Notes: generated by a model not told the origin, from the letters alone. A stretch of 64,000 nt of DNA from Desulfobacteraceae bacterium (GCA_016744295.1 JADGEQ010000031.1:24421-88420), one strand, 5' to 3'. Positions 25,371 through 33,958 are shown, counted from the first letter of the stretch. Numbers and translations: made by a program.

Positions 25371-26135
25371 CTATCCTAAAAGGCAGACTGCGGGGTTGTT
25401 GATGTCCAGCAAGCAGGCAACCAGGCAGTCGTCTACCCCGGTGCATTTTGCGAAAATCCGGTTGGCCATCTCTTGCCCATTTTGAACCAGTTGTCGGGTA
25501 TCTGCCTTATTGAACAGGACAATTTTTTTCATATTTTTTGAACTGTTTTTAAAGAGTCCCTGGGAAGATGCCACCAATGAGATCAGGTGTTCCGGCCCTA
25601 TAATCTCCCCGGAACCCAGGTTTGTTACGGCTGAAAAGTGTTCTGGTCTGTGGACGGTTTGACTGTTCATGGGGTTACCCAGGCAGTCCAGGCCGATACA
25701 GCCGATTACCATATCTGTCCAGCCGGGGATCACGGGTTCATGGGCAGCAGGTGCTTTTATCGGCAGCCTTCTTGAGCCATCGGCCTCAATGAGAATAAAA
25801 TCAAAAGAATGATTTTTCCGCACCTCTGCCAGTGTTCCAGGGGTATATCCCTTCAGTTTGTTGGTTTTTGGATCATGGCTTTTGGCAGCCACCACGATCT
25901 GCCCGGCCTTTGGAGGGCATTGGAAGGGTTCCATGGTTTCGTCTATTATCAGCTGGTCATAGGGCTGGCTGCCGCGGTCGGGATGGAAGATAGCCGTTGT
26001 GGTGGTGACCAGTACGGAAAAGTTTTGACCCGCCAGTTCCGTTGCCAGGGCAAAGATCATGGATGTTTTGCCCCCGCCCCCCACAAAACAAAGCGTCATG
26101 CCCTTTGTCAGGGGCAGGGCCTGGGTAATTTGCAT
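25371..26135 (-). CDS. yqeC: YqeC-type selenium-dependent hydroxylase accessory protein
   Basis: 254 aa. The N-terminal nucleotide-binding loop CFVGGGGKTSMIFALA and following VTTTTAIFHP, LIEADGSRRLPIKAPAAHEP and IGCIGLDCLG match the YqeC family. In genomes with selenium-dependent molybdenum hydroxylases YqeC marks the labile selenium cofactor pathway (established association; exact reaction not settled). ATG 26135 was chosen, with GGGAG upstream, because the 19 extra residues of a longer frame overlap the mocA end. It is the last gene of the XDH-like operon, 1 bp after mocA. Confidence 0.85.
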   Translation of the reverse strand: MQITQALPLTKGMTLCFVGGGGKTSMIFALATELAGQNFSVLVTTTTAIFHPDRGSQPYDQLIIDETMEPFQCPPKAGQIVVAAKSHDPKTNKLKGYTPGTLAEVRKNHSFDFILIEADGSRRLPIKAPAAHEPVIPGWTDMVIGCIGLDCLGNPMNSQTVHRPEHFSAVTNLGSGEIIGPEHLISLVASSQGLFKNSSKNMKKIVLFNKADTRQLVQNGQEMANRIFAKCTGVDDCLVACLLDINNPAVCLLG

Positions 26136-26136
26136 C

Positions 26137-26826
26137 CTATTTTTTCTCCCTTTGGCAAAGACGTTTATAATCTTCCGGGGTATCCAGATCAAAACAGACG
26201 GCGTCGGTGTTCACAGGAACCCGAATAATATTTTCAGGGTGGGTTTTGAACAGGGCCCGGCCGCCGGTATCCCCGGTGAGCCGGTCTAATTTTGGGAAAA
26301 AATGGCGGCCAAAGATCACTGGGTTGCCCTGCCGGCCCTGGAAGGTGGGAATCACAATGGCCCGGTTTTTATCAATCGGGTTGGTATGAGCCTGGTTGGT
26401 ATGAGCCTGGTTGGTATTGGGAAGGTCGGTATTGCCCCGACTGGTAAAGGCTTGAATCAGTGTTTTGAGAATAGGGCTGGGAACCTGCGGCTGGTCCCCC
26501 AGAAGAAACATTACTCCGTCACATTGGGGGCCAACAGCGGCAAGGCCTGCTCTGATGGATGCGCTCATACCGCTTTTGTACCGGGAATTGATCACCACCC
26601 GGGTCCTGGACTCAACAATCATCTCCATGATTTTGTTGGCCTCATGCCCCAGCACAAGAATCAGGGGGTCCAGGTTGGCGGCCAGGCCGTTTTGGATTAC
26701 CCATTCCAGGACGGGTAATCCCCCAAGGGACAACAATTGTTTGGTGGATCCCATCCGTGTTCCCATGCCGGCGGCCAGGATAATACCGGCTATCTTTGCA
26801 GGCTTATGGGGGCTAAAAGGCTTCAT
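26137..26826 (-). CDS. mocA: MocA-like molybdenum cofactor nucleotidyltransferase
   Basis: 229 aa NTP-transferase of the MocA/MobA family, which adds CMP to molybdopterin for the xanthine dehydrogenase family. Motifs are IILAAGMGTRMGSTKQLL, later LGDQPQVPSPI, then GNPVIFGRHFF. A loop between them carries a 15-bp tandem repeat giving TNQAHTNQAHTN, unlike the compact family loop. The start is uncertain: ATG 26826 lies 7 bp after the upstream stop but lacks a good ribosome site, and a GTG at 26883 would add 19 Lys-rich residues. The position between yqeC and the hydroxylase genes supports maturation of that enzyme. Confidence 0.87.
   Translation of the reverse strand: MKPFSPHKPAKIAGIILAAGMGTRMGSTKQLLSLGGLPVLEWVIQNGLAANLDPLILVLGHEANKIMEMIVESRTRVVINSRYKSGMSASIRAGLAAVGPQCDGVMFLLGDQPQVPSPILKTLIQAFTSRGNTDLPNTNQAHTNQAHTNPIDKNRAIVIPTFQGRQGNPVIFGRHFFPKLDRLTGDTGGRALFKTHPENIIRVPVNTDAVCFDLDTPEDYKRLCQREKK
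26379..26417 (-). repeat. 15-bp in-frame tandem repeat inside mocA
   Basis: On the + strand the unit GGTTGGTATGAGCCT stands at 26379-26393 and 26394-26408, followed by a partial copy (GGTTGGTAT) at 26409-26417. Each unit is five codons, so copy-number change keeps the frame. Confidence 0.9.
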
Positions 26827-26833
26827 GGGGGAA

Positions 26834-29140
26834 TTAGAGAGTCCCTTTTTTTTTGATCGGTTCTTTTTGATCGGTTCTTTCACGTATGGCCATGCAGATT
26901 TTTTCAGCTGTCATGGGAAGGGACCGTAATTGTATCCCGCCCCCATTGGCTATGGCATGGGCAATGGCCGGCGCCGGGGTGTTTATGACCACCTCGCCAA
27001 TGGATTTGGCCCCAAAGGGCCCGGCAGGTTCATAACTGCTTTGGAAATCCACCCTGATTTCTCCCACATCCAGGCGGGAGGGAATTTTATACTGCATAAA
27101 TGAATTGTTCATCATCTTTCCGGTTTTTCCATAGGTGATATCTTCAAACAGCGCCATGCCGATTCCCTGGACAATGCCTCCCTCTGTCTGGATCCGGGCC
27201 AGGTTCGGGTTTATGGGCGTGCCGCAGTCCACCACCCCTACAAAATCGATTACCTCGGTTTTTCCTGTTTCAAGATCCATTTCAATCTCAACAAACCCGG
27301 CCATGAACGGGGGGGGAGACACCGGGCTTGAATGGGAGTAACCGGCACTCAGGCAATTGCCGTCCCCCACCACCAGCCCCTGGGCCAGCTTGTCAAGGGG
27401 GATGCTTTTGTCTCGGTTAAAAATTTTACTGCCGTCAAATTCCAGGGTGTCCGGGTCTGATTCCAGCCGGACAGCAGCCTCCTGGATGATTTTTTTTCTT
27501 AAGTGTTCACAGGCTTTGACAACGGCCATGCCGGTCAAAAAAGTGGTGCTGGATGCATAGGAGCCGGTATCATAGGGCGAATGGTCTGTATCCACTCCAT
27601 TGACAATGATTTTATTCAAGTCGCATTCCAGGCATTGGGCCGCCATCTGGGCCAGGATGGTGTCGCACCCGGTTCCCATGTCGGTGGCCCCGATCATCAG
27701 GGTATAATAGGCGTCATCCTGGAGCCGTATCTCCACAGCCGCCATATCAATGTTTGAAATGGATGACCCCTGCATGGTGATGGCCGCCCCCACTGCCCTG
27801 ACCGCGCTGTCGCTTATCTGGACAAAGGGGAATTTTTTCTCCCATCCGATCATGTCCCGGCCCTTTTTGATACAGGCTTCCAGGGCGCAGGAATTCAGTT
27901 TCTCGCCGTGGTAGGCCGCAAGGATTTCTCCCTCTTCCAAAAGATTTTTCAGCCGCAATTCCAGGGGGTCCATCTTCAGCCTGTCCGCAAGCTCGTTCAT
28001 GGCAGATTCCAGGGCAAAGGTTCCCTGGGTGGCCCCATACCCCCTGAAAGCTCCCGCGGATAAGGTGTTGGTGTAAACCACCTGGTAGCTGAACTTGAAG
28101 GCATTGGCCTTGTTGTAAAGGGGCATGGTTTTGTAGCCGGACAGCCCAACGGTGGTGGGGCCGTGTTCACCATAGGCACCGGTATTGGACAGGGTGTGAA
28201 TATGGATGGCAAGGATTTTTCCCTGTTTGTCCGAACCGATTTTGGCCCTGATTTTCATTTCATGGCGGCTGGTACCGCCAATAAAAGATTCGGTCCTGTC
28301 AAAAATGATTTTTGCAGGCTTGCCTGTTTTCAGGGTGACAATGGCCGGGAAAAGCTCGCTGATCAAGGTCTGTTTGGCCCCGAACCCTGCTCCGATTCTC
28401 GGTTTGATCACCCGGATTTTCTGTTTGGGTAATCCCAGGGCCCTGGCTGCAATATGTCGGATATGGAAGGGGACCTGGGTGGAGCTGACGATGGTCAATC
28501 TGCCATTGTGATCCAGATATGTGTAAGTTCTGAAGGTTTCCATCATGGCGTGGCTATTGGCTTTCACATGGTAAACCTCGTCCACGATTATATCCGATGC
28601 CAGAAACTCTTGTTCTGAATCTCCGCTTTCAAACCCGCCGGAACAGCATAAATTTCTTTTTACCCCATTGCCAATGTCAAAATTAACATGGTAATCCTCT
28701 TCGGGATGGATGATGCTGGGATGATCTAAAGCCTTTTCCGGATCCAGCACCGGTTCAAACACCTCATAGGAGACCTGAATCTGTCGGATGGCATTTTCCA
28801 CCTGTTTTTTTGTGGTGCCTGCAACAATGGCAACCGGGTCCCCCACATACCGGAGCAGGGGGTCAAGGATCAGTCGGTCATAGGGGCTTGGTTCTGGATA
28901 GGATTGACCGGCCATGGTAAACCGCTTGCCCGGCACATCCAGATGGGTGAGCACACAGGCAATCCCCGGCATCTTAACCGCCGAGCTGGTATCAATATCA
29001 CAAATCTTTGCAAAGGCGTGGGGGCTCCTGAGAAGTTTGACAATCAGACAGTTGGTGGCAATATCATCGGTATAAACCGGCTTGCCCGTGACCAGAGCCA
29101 TGGCGTCTATTTTGGGGACACTCTTGTTTACAATTTGCAT
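26834..29140 (-). CDS. molybdenum hydroxylase large subunit (xanthine dehydrogenase family)
   Basis: 768 aa Moco subunit. An N-terminal a/b hammerhead domain (KIDAMALVTGKPVYTDD) is followed by the cofactor domain. Recognisable pieces are KPRIGAGFGAKQ, AGAFRGYGATQGTFALE, GTGCDTILAQMAAQ, and near the end PAGPFGAKSIGEVVINT, whose Glu is the expected catalytic base. It hydroxylates a heterocycle or aldehyde with water as oxygen source. YqeC and MocA next door suggest the selenium-dependent branch, as in XdhD or purine/nicotinate hydroxylases. The substrate is unknown. It overlaps the Fe-S gene by 13 bp. The last codons lie in a short repeat (ACCGATCAAAAAGA) that also precedes mocA. Confidence 0.92.
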   Translation of the reverse strand: MQIVNKSVPKIDAMALVTGKPVYTDDIATNCLIVKLLRSPHAFAKICDIDTSSAVKMPGIACVLTHLDVPGKRFTMAGQSYPEPSPYDRLILDPLLRYVGDPVAIVAGTTKKQVENAIRQIQVSYEVFEPVLDPEKALDHPSIIHPEEDYHVNFDIGNGVKRNLCCSGGFESGDSEQEFLASDIIVDEVYHVKANSHAMMETFRTYTYLDHNGRLTIVSSTQVPFHIRHIAARALGLPKQKIRVIKPRIGAGFGAKQTLISELFPAIVTLKTGKPAKIIFDRTESFIGGTSRHEMKIRAKIGSDKQGKILAIHIHTLSNTGAYGEHGPTTVGLSGYKTMPLYNKANAFKFSYQVVYTNTLSAGAFRGYGATQGTFALESAMNELADRLKMDPLELRLKNLLEEGEILAAYHGEKLNSCALEACIKKGRDMIGWEKKFPFVQISDSAVRAVGAAITMQGSSISNIDMAAVEIRLQDDAYYTLMIGATDMGTGCDTILAQMAAQCLECDLNKIIVNGVDTDHSPYDTGSYASSTTFLTGMAVVKACEHLRKKIIQEAAVRLESDPDTLEFDGSKIFNRDKSIPLDKLAQGLVVGDGNCLSAGYSHSSPVSPPPFMAGFVEIEMDLETGKTEVIDFVGVVDCGTPINPNLARIQTEGGIVQGIGMALFEDITYGKTGKMMNNSFMQYKIPSRLDVGEIRVDFQSSYEPAGPFGAKSIGEVVINTPAPAIAHAIANGGGIQLRSLPMTAEKICMAIRERTDQKEPIKKKGTL

Positions 29141-29640
29141 GGAATATCACCCTCCCTCTGTTCTGGGATTTGTTCTGGGGTCTGTCTTGAAGATACGACC
29201 TTAAGATACTTGGTGATGGCCCGCATCTGACCAACATAGCCGGTGCAGCGGCATAGATTTCCTGCCAAATATTGCTTGATCTCTTGTGCGCTTGGATTAA
29301 CAAGTTCCCTTTCCATGGCCAGTATATTCATGATAAACCCAGGGCTGCAGAATCCGCATTGCTCCGCCCCTTCATTTGCCAGAAACTGGCCCAGGGCTGT
29401 TGCCTCTTTTTCCAACCCTTCGATGGTGGTGATCTGTCGGTCCTGGACGCTTGCTGCCAGAATTGCACAGGACAGCCTGGGGTTTCCATCCACCCACACC
29501 GTGCACAATCCGCAATTGGTGGTGTCACAACCTTGCTTGAGGCTTAAAAATCCAAGCTCTCGCAGAAAGTCAATCAAAAGAAGGTCAGGTTCAATGTGCT
29601 GGGTATATGGGGTTCCGTTAATGGTACATTTTATCTGCAT
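29128..29640 (-). CDS. molybdenum hydroxylase [2Fe-2S] subunit
   Basis: 170 aa, CoxS/XdhC-type. The plant-ferredoxin-like cluster is GCDTTNCGLCTVWVDG with a later Cys in LSCAIL. The second cluster in the helical domain has QCGFCSPGF and GNLCRCTGY. All eight cysteines are present. It passes electrons from the Moco subunit to the FAD subunit. It overlaps both neighbours, so the three subunits are made as a coupled set. Confidence 0.94.
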   Translation of the reverse strand: MQIKCTINGTPYTQHIEPDLLLIDFLRELGFLSLKQGCDTTNCGLCTVWVDGNPRLSCAILAASVQDRQITTIEGLEKEATALGQFLANEGAEQCGFCSPGFIMNILAMERELVNPSAQEIKQYLAGNLCRCTGYVGQMRAITKYLKVVSSRQTPEQIPEQREGDIPCKL

Positions 29641-30419
29641 AGGGCTTCTATCCCTCTCTTTACCAGTATTCTTGCCAAAATTTGTCTGTATTCCCTTGTT
29701 CCCCTCTGGTTGCTGCCAAATTTCAGCTCTTCCACAACCTGGTCACAGGCTGCCTGGATTTGCTTTTTATCGGGTCTTTCCGGCAGCAGGGCCGCGGCTT
29801 TTTCTGCAAGTGTGGCCCTTGCCGGTCTGGATCCCAGACAAATTTTCCACTGGCCTTTACACAAACTGATGCCAGCCGCCAGCACAGGAAAATCCGTTGC
29901 TGTCATTCGATGGCTTTGGTAGCTGGTTTTCCAACCCTTTTTTTTGAGGGACAGCTTTATCAAAATATCTTTTTTCGGCGGCAGGGTCATAAATTTTTCC
30001 AGGGGGAGGGTGCCGCCCCGGTAAAGATGCACCCGGGTATCAAGTGCCAGCAGCGCCGTTAAAATGTCTGAAAAGCTGAATCGGGAGAACACAGAACCGC
30101 CAATGGTAGCAGAATTTCTGAACTGGACCCCGACAATATGGGCGACTGAATCGGTTAAAATGTTTCCAAAATTATTGTTGAGCAGCCTGCTGGTTTCAAT
30201 TTGTCGAAGGGTGGTCATGCAACCGATTTCAACTGTGTCCTTTGTTTCCGTAATCTGATCAAGGGACAGCTTTGAAAGGTCAATGCCAGTATGATAGTTT
30301 TTTCTGCCCATGCGCATCCAGAGCAGTCCACCAAGAATGGTGTTGTCTTTGTCATGGTGCAGCAGCTTGTCGGCCTGGTCCAGGCTGTCGGCAAACCTAT
30401 ATTCCGTTAATCCAAACAA
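29631..30419 (-). CDS. molybdenum hydroxylase FAD subunit
   Basis: 262 aa, CoxM/XdhB-type FAD-binding subunit, slightly short for the family. An N-terminal FAD region contains TILGGLLWMRMG, where GG-x-L fits the pyrophosphate loop although the usual GGTDL form is altered. A second FAD stretch is HIVGVQFRNSATIGGSVFS, matching the conserved RNxxTIGGN block. The C-terminal CO-dehydrogenase flavoprotein domain follows. The start is TTG 30419 behind AAGGA, with no better in-frame choice. It is the first gene of the operon and a strong hairpin lies just upstream. Confidence 0.88.
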   Translation of the reverse strand: MFGLTEYRFADSLDQADKLLHHDKDNTILGGLLWMRMGRKNYHTGIDLSKLSLDQITETKDTVEIGCMTTLRQIETSRLLNNNFGNILTDSVAHIVGVQFRNSATIGGSVFSRFSFSDILTALLALDTRVHLYRGGTLPLEKFMTLPPKKDILIKLSLKKKGWKTSYQSHRMTATDFPVLAAGISLCKGQWKICLGSRPARATLAEKAAALLPERPDKKQIQAACDQVVEELKFGSNQRGTREYRQILARILVKRGIEALCR

Positions 30420-30438
30420 AATTAACTTTCCTTTTTTT

Positions 30439-30479
30439 AAGCCCTTTGTTTTTTTTCATGCCTTTCAGGCAAAGGGCTT
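30439..30479 (-). promoter_or_regulatory. perfect 10-bp inverted repeat in the hydroxylase operon leader
   Basis: AAGCCCTTTG at 30439-30448 and CAAAGGGCTT at 30470-30479 pair perfectly across a 21-nt loop. The loop contains GCCT/AGGC and a run of eight Ts (As on the minus strand). It sits about 20 nt ahead of the FAD-subunit start, close to the ribosome site. It could be an mRNA leader hairpin or an operator. I do not recognise a known riboswitch. Confidence 0.5.
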
Positions 30480-30845
30480 GGTGACGATCCTATTTGAAAT
30501 CCTGTTTACACCATGAAATATACCATAGTTCATTCAGGCTGTCATGGCCAATCATACCAGATCTTATGAGGTTTTTTGGCAAGTCTTGATTTTAGGGCAC
30601 CAACAGAAAAATTTTCCCCAATCACCAGAACCTGTGAAAGGTTATTGATTCATAAATCACTTGATTCCCCAGAATATAATTCTGGCCCTGAAACCCTATA
30701 TTCGGTGAGGGAAATAATAGAATAGTTTGCTCTATATTAGAAAACAACTTCTTGTTAAATAGTGTATTGTAATTACCAGGCATCCCTGATAGTGATTTGA
30801 GCGTTATCCGTATCGGTATCAACTGGCACAAGGAGCAAATTTTTA
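30480..30845. other. intergenic region with no supported gene
   Basis: About 366 bp between the divergent hydroxylase operon and the alpha/beta hydrolase gene. It is AT-rich and no family resemblance was found on either strand. A minus-strand 86-codon frame overlapping the hydrolase start lacks a ribosome site and looks random. Promoters for both sides should lie here, but none is clear. Confidence 0.5.
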
Positions 30846-31535
30846 ATGCAGACGAAGACACTGCAAGATGAAGCTGGGTCATTCAAAGTTTCGGTACACG
30901 AAGCCCCAAGCGTTTCCCCGGTGGTGCTTTTCGCGGTGGGCGCGGGTGGCCAGCCGGAACGTCACGCTACGCTTCTGGATGCTTTGGTTGAATCCGGCTG
31001 TACTGTTGTTGCACCGCATTTCGAGCGACTCGCTTCGCTATTTCCTATGGAAGATGAATTGATTCTCCGGGCAAGGCGTTTGTCCCTCGCACTCGACGCA
31101 TTTGTTCAACCCGGCTCAACGGCGGTGGGTGTGGGGCACTCTATTGGTGCGACCACCCTTGTCGCTCTTGCGGGAGCTCAAATGTGGTTAGGGCCTGGTC
31201 GGTGCATCGATATCCCCCCGGACAGTCGATTAACTCGGATAGCCCTCTTGGCGCCACCAACCGGGTTCTTCCAAGCTCCGGGGGCACTTGATGCAGTGGG
31301 GACTCCAATTCTGGCATGGGTGGGTTCTGCGGATATCATTACTCCTCCCGCCCAAACTGTATGGTTGGCTCATGCCATGAGTGATTGGCAAACAGTTGAT
31401 GTTCGCGTGACTGATGGCGCCGGTCATTTCTCGTTCATGGATCTACCGCCGCCGAATACCTCTGAGCCGTTGATAACTAAGCAGGCATTTCTTCAGGAAC
31501 ATTCAAGCGAAGTTTGCAAGTTCCTGGTTGGCTAA
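30846..31535 (+). CDS. alpha/beta hydrolase, probably horizontally acquired
   Basis: 229 aa. The nucleophile elbow is GHSIGAT, the oxyanion region VGAGGQPER, a later acidic candidate lies in WVGSADIITPP, and the His is in DGAGHFSF, giving a complete Ser-Asp-His set. There is no signal peptide. The substrate is unknown; the sequence resembles dienelactone-hydrolase-like proteins. By eye the gene is richer in GC than its neighbours and uses different codons, and it stands alone between unrelated genes, so transfer is likely. AAGGAG lies 10 nt before the ATG. In the 245 bp after it, only a 20-codon fragment (MDNKAFAVERKK) is visible, which I cannot place. Confidence 0.75.
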   Translation: MQTKTLQDEAGSFKVSVHEAPSVSPVVLFAVGAGGQPERHATLLDALVESGCTVVAPHFERLASLFPMEDELILRARRLSLALDAFVQPGSTAVGVGHSIGATTLVALAGAQMWLGPGRCIDIPPDSRLTRIALLAPPTGFFQAPGALDAVGTPILAWVGSADIITPPAQTVWLAHAMSDWQTVDVRVTDGAGHFSFMDLPPPNTSEPLITKQAFLQEHSSEVCKFLVG

Positions 31536-31780
31536 GGGGCACTGTCCAAGGCAAATGGAATGTGGCAAGCGTTATGGACAACAAGGCTTTTGCAGTGGAG
31601 CGTAAAAAGCCGCACCCGCTGAAAAGCAGGTTATAGCGCTTTGCAAAGTCTCAGCTGCCATTTGATCCCAGCCTAGCGGATGCTTTTATTTCAGCTGTAA
31701 AATGCATAGAAGGTGAACTTGTCAGGAAGTGGTAGTATTATACCGATTAAAGAAAGAGAATCTTAAGTCAGGAAACATTC

Positions 31781-32539
31781 ATGGCCTCAATTATAAATGG
31801 TTACAACGAGTATCCCCCATCTGCCAACTTGCGAGCATACTTAGATTGCTATTGGTCATATGTAGCTGACACAACAGTACTTTTATCACATAAAACACCG
31901 ATAATTCCCGATGGCTGTGTTGATATAATTTTTGATTTAAATCCCCGAACAAATCTCAAAAGTTTTGTTATTGGAGCAATGACAAAGCCCATTGTGGATA
32001 GTAGAACCAATCTTGTTGGGTTAAGATTCAAACCTGGTATGGCGTACTCTTTTATAAAAATTCCGGTAAATGAATTGACGGACTTACTTGTTGACTATTT
32101 TGAGTTTGTAGGTCAAGAAGCAAATCATCTTTCAAGCCAACTGGGCGAATTAAATTCTACAGAACACCAGATATCCCTATTGAATAATATATTTACAAAG
32201 AAGTTATCAGCACTTAATGCTTTTGAAACTCAAATGTTGCGGGCACTGAATCTTATCCAAAGCACTGGAGGTAGAATCTCTGTTAAACAAATTAGTGCGG
32301 AGGTTGGCTGGAGCAGACAACATTTTACAAGAAAGTGTTTACGCTACACAGGTCTAACTCCTAAATTCCTAAACCAAGTTATTCGCATCAAAAAAGTAAT
32401 CAAACAATATAAAACTGAAAGATTTTGCAACTGGAGTCAACTATCATTTGATGGAGGGTATTACGACCAATCCCATATGATTAACGAGTTTAAAAAAATT
32501 ACAGGCCTTACTCCGACTGAATTTCTCTGCAGGGCATAA
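31781..32539 (+). CDS. AraC-family regulator
   Basis: 252 aa. The N-terminal ~150 residues begin with YPPSANLRAYLDCYWSY and contain PDGCVDIIFDL, the pattern of the domain found ahead of many AraC HTHs (DUF6597-like). The C-terminal double HTH includes ISVKQISAEVGWSRQHFTRK and LSFDGGYYDQSHMINEFKK, then ITGLTPTEFL. It is AT-rich, unlike the hydrolase before it. Targets are unknown; it may act on the DUF3795 gene that follows. AGGAAA precedes the ATG. Confidence 0.87.
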   Translation: MASIINGYNEYPPSANLRAYLDCYWSYVADTTVLLSHKTPIIPDGCVDIIFDLNPRTNLKSFVIGAMTKPIVDSRTNLVGLRFKPGMAYSFIKIPVNELTDLLVDYFEFVGQEANHLSSQLGELNSTEHQISLLNNIFTKKLSALNAFETQMLRALNLIQSTGGRISVKQISAEVGWSRQHFTRKCLRYTGLTPKFLNQVIRIKKVIKQYKTERFCNWSQLSFDGGYYDQSHMINEFKKITGLTPTEFLCRA

Positions 32540-32628
32540 ATGTTCCATTTTTCCAATACATCACAGAGAATTTATTTTATGATGGTTTCTTTCATTCAAT
32601 TTTCAATTATATAAAGGAAAGAAGTAAA

Positions 32629-32955
32629 ATGATTTCTTATTGTGGTACAGATTGTTCAAAATGTGAGGGGTATCAGGCAACTCAAGAAAACAGCGATACG
32701 AAACGCAAAGAGGTCGCAGAAAAATGGACTATTCAATATAATACAGACTTAAAACCTGAGCAAATAAATTGCCATGGTTGCAAATCGGATGGTGCTAAGT
32801 TCTTTTTTTCCGAAAATATTTGCGAGGTCAGAAAATGTAACATTGAAAAGGGCACCTCGAATTGTGCTGAATGTCCTGAATACAAATGTAAAAAATTAGA
32901 AAAATTTATTGCATCAGCCCCACAAGTTGGAGAAGCCTTGGAGGCATTACGATAG
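32629..32955 (+). CDS. Cys-rich DUF3795 protein
   Basis: 108 aa. It begins MISYCGTDCSKCEGY, then NCHGCKSD and a C-terminal CAECPEYKCKKLE, the usual spread of cysteines in DUF3795 proteins. At least nine Cys suggest zinc or Fe-S binding. The function of the family is not known. It is AT-rich like the AraC gene 89 bp upstream, and the two may have arrived together. AAGGAAAG is the ribosome site. Confidence 0.8.
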   Translation: MISYCGTDCSKCEGYQATQENSDTKRKEVAEKWTIQYNTDLKPEQINCHGCKSDGAKFFFSENICEVRKCNIEKGTSNCAECPEYKCKKLEKFIASAPQVGEALEALR

Positions 32956-33050
32956 TACGAGATCCCAAAAGTTATTAACAAAAGCATTTAGGTTTCAGTA
33001 AACAAGTAAAAATAAATAGAATACACACCAGCGGAGCGCAAAAAAACAGA

Positions 33051-33158
33051 AAAAAGCCCCAGGATTCCGGAATATCCACGGCTTATGGTTTCAATAAAGT
33101 AGATTCGTCAATCATGTTTGCCAACAACGCGTTCAACATGCAGCCTCTGGGGCTTTTT
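33051..33158. terminator. long inverted repeat with A/T ends (possible two-way terminator)
   Basis: AAAAAGCCCCAG at 33051-33062 and CTGGGGCTTTTT at 33147-33158 are perfect complements, 84 nt apart. The spacer contains the palindrome ATTCCGGAAT and GTTTGCCAACAACGCGTT. It lies between two convergent genes (DUF3795 and PilZ), where a bidirectional terminator is expected, but the loop is long for that. A small mobile element end or a structured RNA is also possible. Confidence 0.45.
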
Positions 33159-33253
33159 GGGATTTGTGCGTCATTGCTTCACAACCTTCCATAGAGCCAT
33201 TTAATCCCCGTGGGGCCGCAGGTTCGCTTGGTGCTATACTTATAGGCTGAATA

Positions 33254-33586
33254 CTAAGAATTGCCGATGACCCGGCTTGTGGTGGTTATTTGGCGATACA
33301 CATCATCTTCGAGATCACCGATAAAGGATAGCCCAACATCCTTGTCTTCAATCCGGACGACAATTCCTTCCACTTCGATGCGGGTACCATCGGCCAGATT
33401 CAAGGTCCCTTTCACCCACCCCTTGATTATGATTTTATTCCGGTGGGAGAATTTTAGACCGCCCTTGGATATATCCTTGATTTCTAATTTTTGACCCCTG
33501 GTTCGAAATGTTGGCCGCATTGCGGTTGGATAAGTACTACGCATGTGTTTTCTATTTTCGATGCCGGTATATTCGGTGTTTCCCAT
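33254..33586 (-). CDS. PilZ-domain protein (c-di-GMP receptor)
   Basis: 110 aa, a single PilZ domain. The binding motifs are RKHMR (RxxxR) near residue 12 and DISKGG (D/NxSxxG) near residue 38, followed by a beta-barrel. Both are intact, so cyclic di-GMP binding is likely. The effector target is unknown. A GGDEF diguanylate cyclase occurs at 55-56 kb in this window. The start ATG 33586 follows AAGGGGG. Confidence 0.88.
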   Translation of the reverse strand: MGNTEYTGIENRKHMRSTYPTAMRPTFRTRGQKLEIKDISKGGLKFSHRNKIIIKGWVKGTLNLADGTRIEVEGIVVRIEDKDVGLSFIGDLEDDVYRQITTTSRVIGNS

Positions 33587-33958
33587 CAGATACCCCCTTG
33601 CCTTCAGTTGTTTGGTGGGCTTTCTTAGTAGAATAAGGCCAGAATTCGCTTTCTGTCAAGAAATTATAAAAATCGCGCTTTCTAAAAATACGATCCGGAT
33701 TTAACGCATCATTAAAGCCCTTCGAAAAGCAGGGTTATCCGAATTCTGAATAACAGGAATAATCTAGTGATTTTTTTTAACCTTTTGTTTATTGAGTTTT
33801 TTGTTTCATACTTGAATGACAAGACACCCTGTGCCATATTCTGTGTAGCCAGTTGATGATAGGCATACACCCATCAGGAAAGCAAATTGCCGGAGCCCTA
33901 AATATGAACCGGATGAACCTGATGAATCGGATGGATCAACAAATTCAGGAGAGACATC
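33587..33958. other. divergent intergenic region with weak promoter signal
   Basis: 372 bp between the PilZ and flavoprotein genes. A + strand candidate promoter is TTGAAT (33812-33817), a 17-bp gap, then CATATT (33835-33840), each box matching four of six positions. No gene was recognised. The end of the region holds a 9-bp degenerate repeat. Confidence 0.3.
33904..33930 (+). repeat. 9-bp degenerate tandem repeat (three units)
   Basis: ATGAACCGG, ATGAACCTG and ATGAATCGG follow each other directly, with ATGGATCAA trailing, just upstream of the flavoprotein gene. Another 9-bp array (GATTGACCC) lies inside that gene. Confidence 0.8.

Noticed and set aside
31536..31780. GTTATGG and GTTATAG motifs after the hydrolase gene, considered as an integron attC site
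   Set aside because: They do not fit GTTRRRY, there is no matching RYYYAAC partner, and no integrase is present.
33051..33158. The inverted repeat considered as an integron attC site
   Set aside because: The arms lack the R and L boxes of attC. The A/T-ended GC arms fit a terminator or a generic hairpin better.
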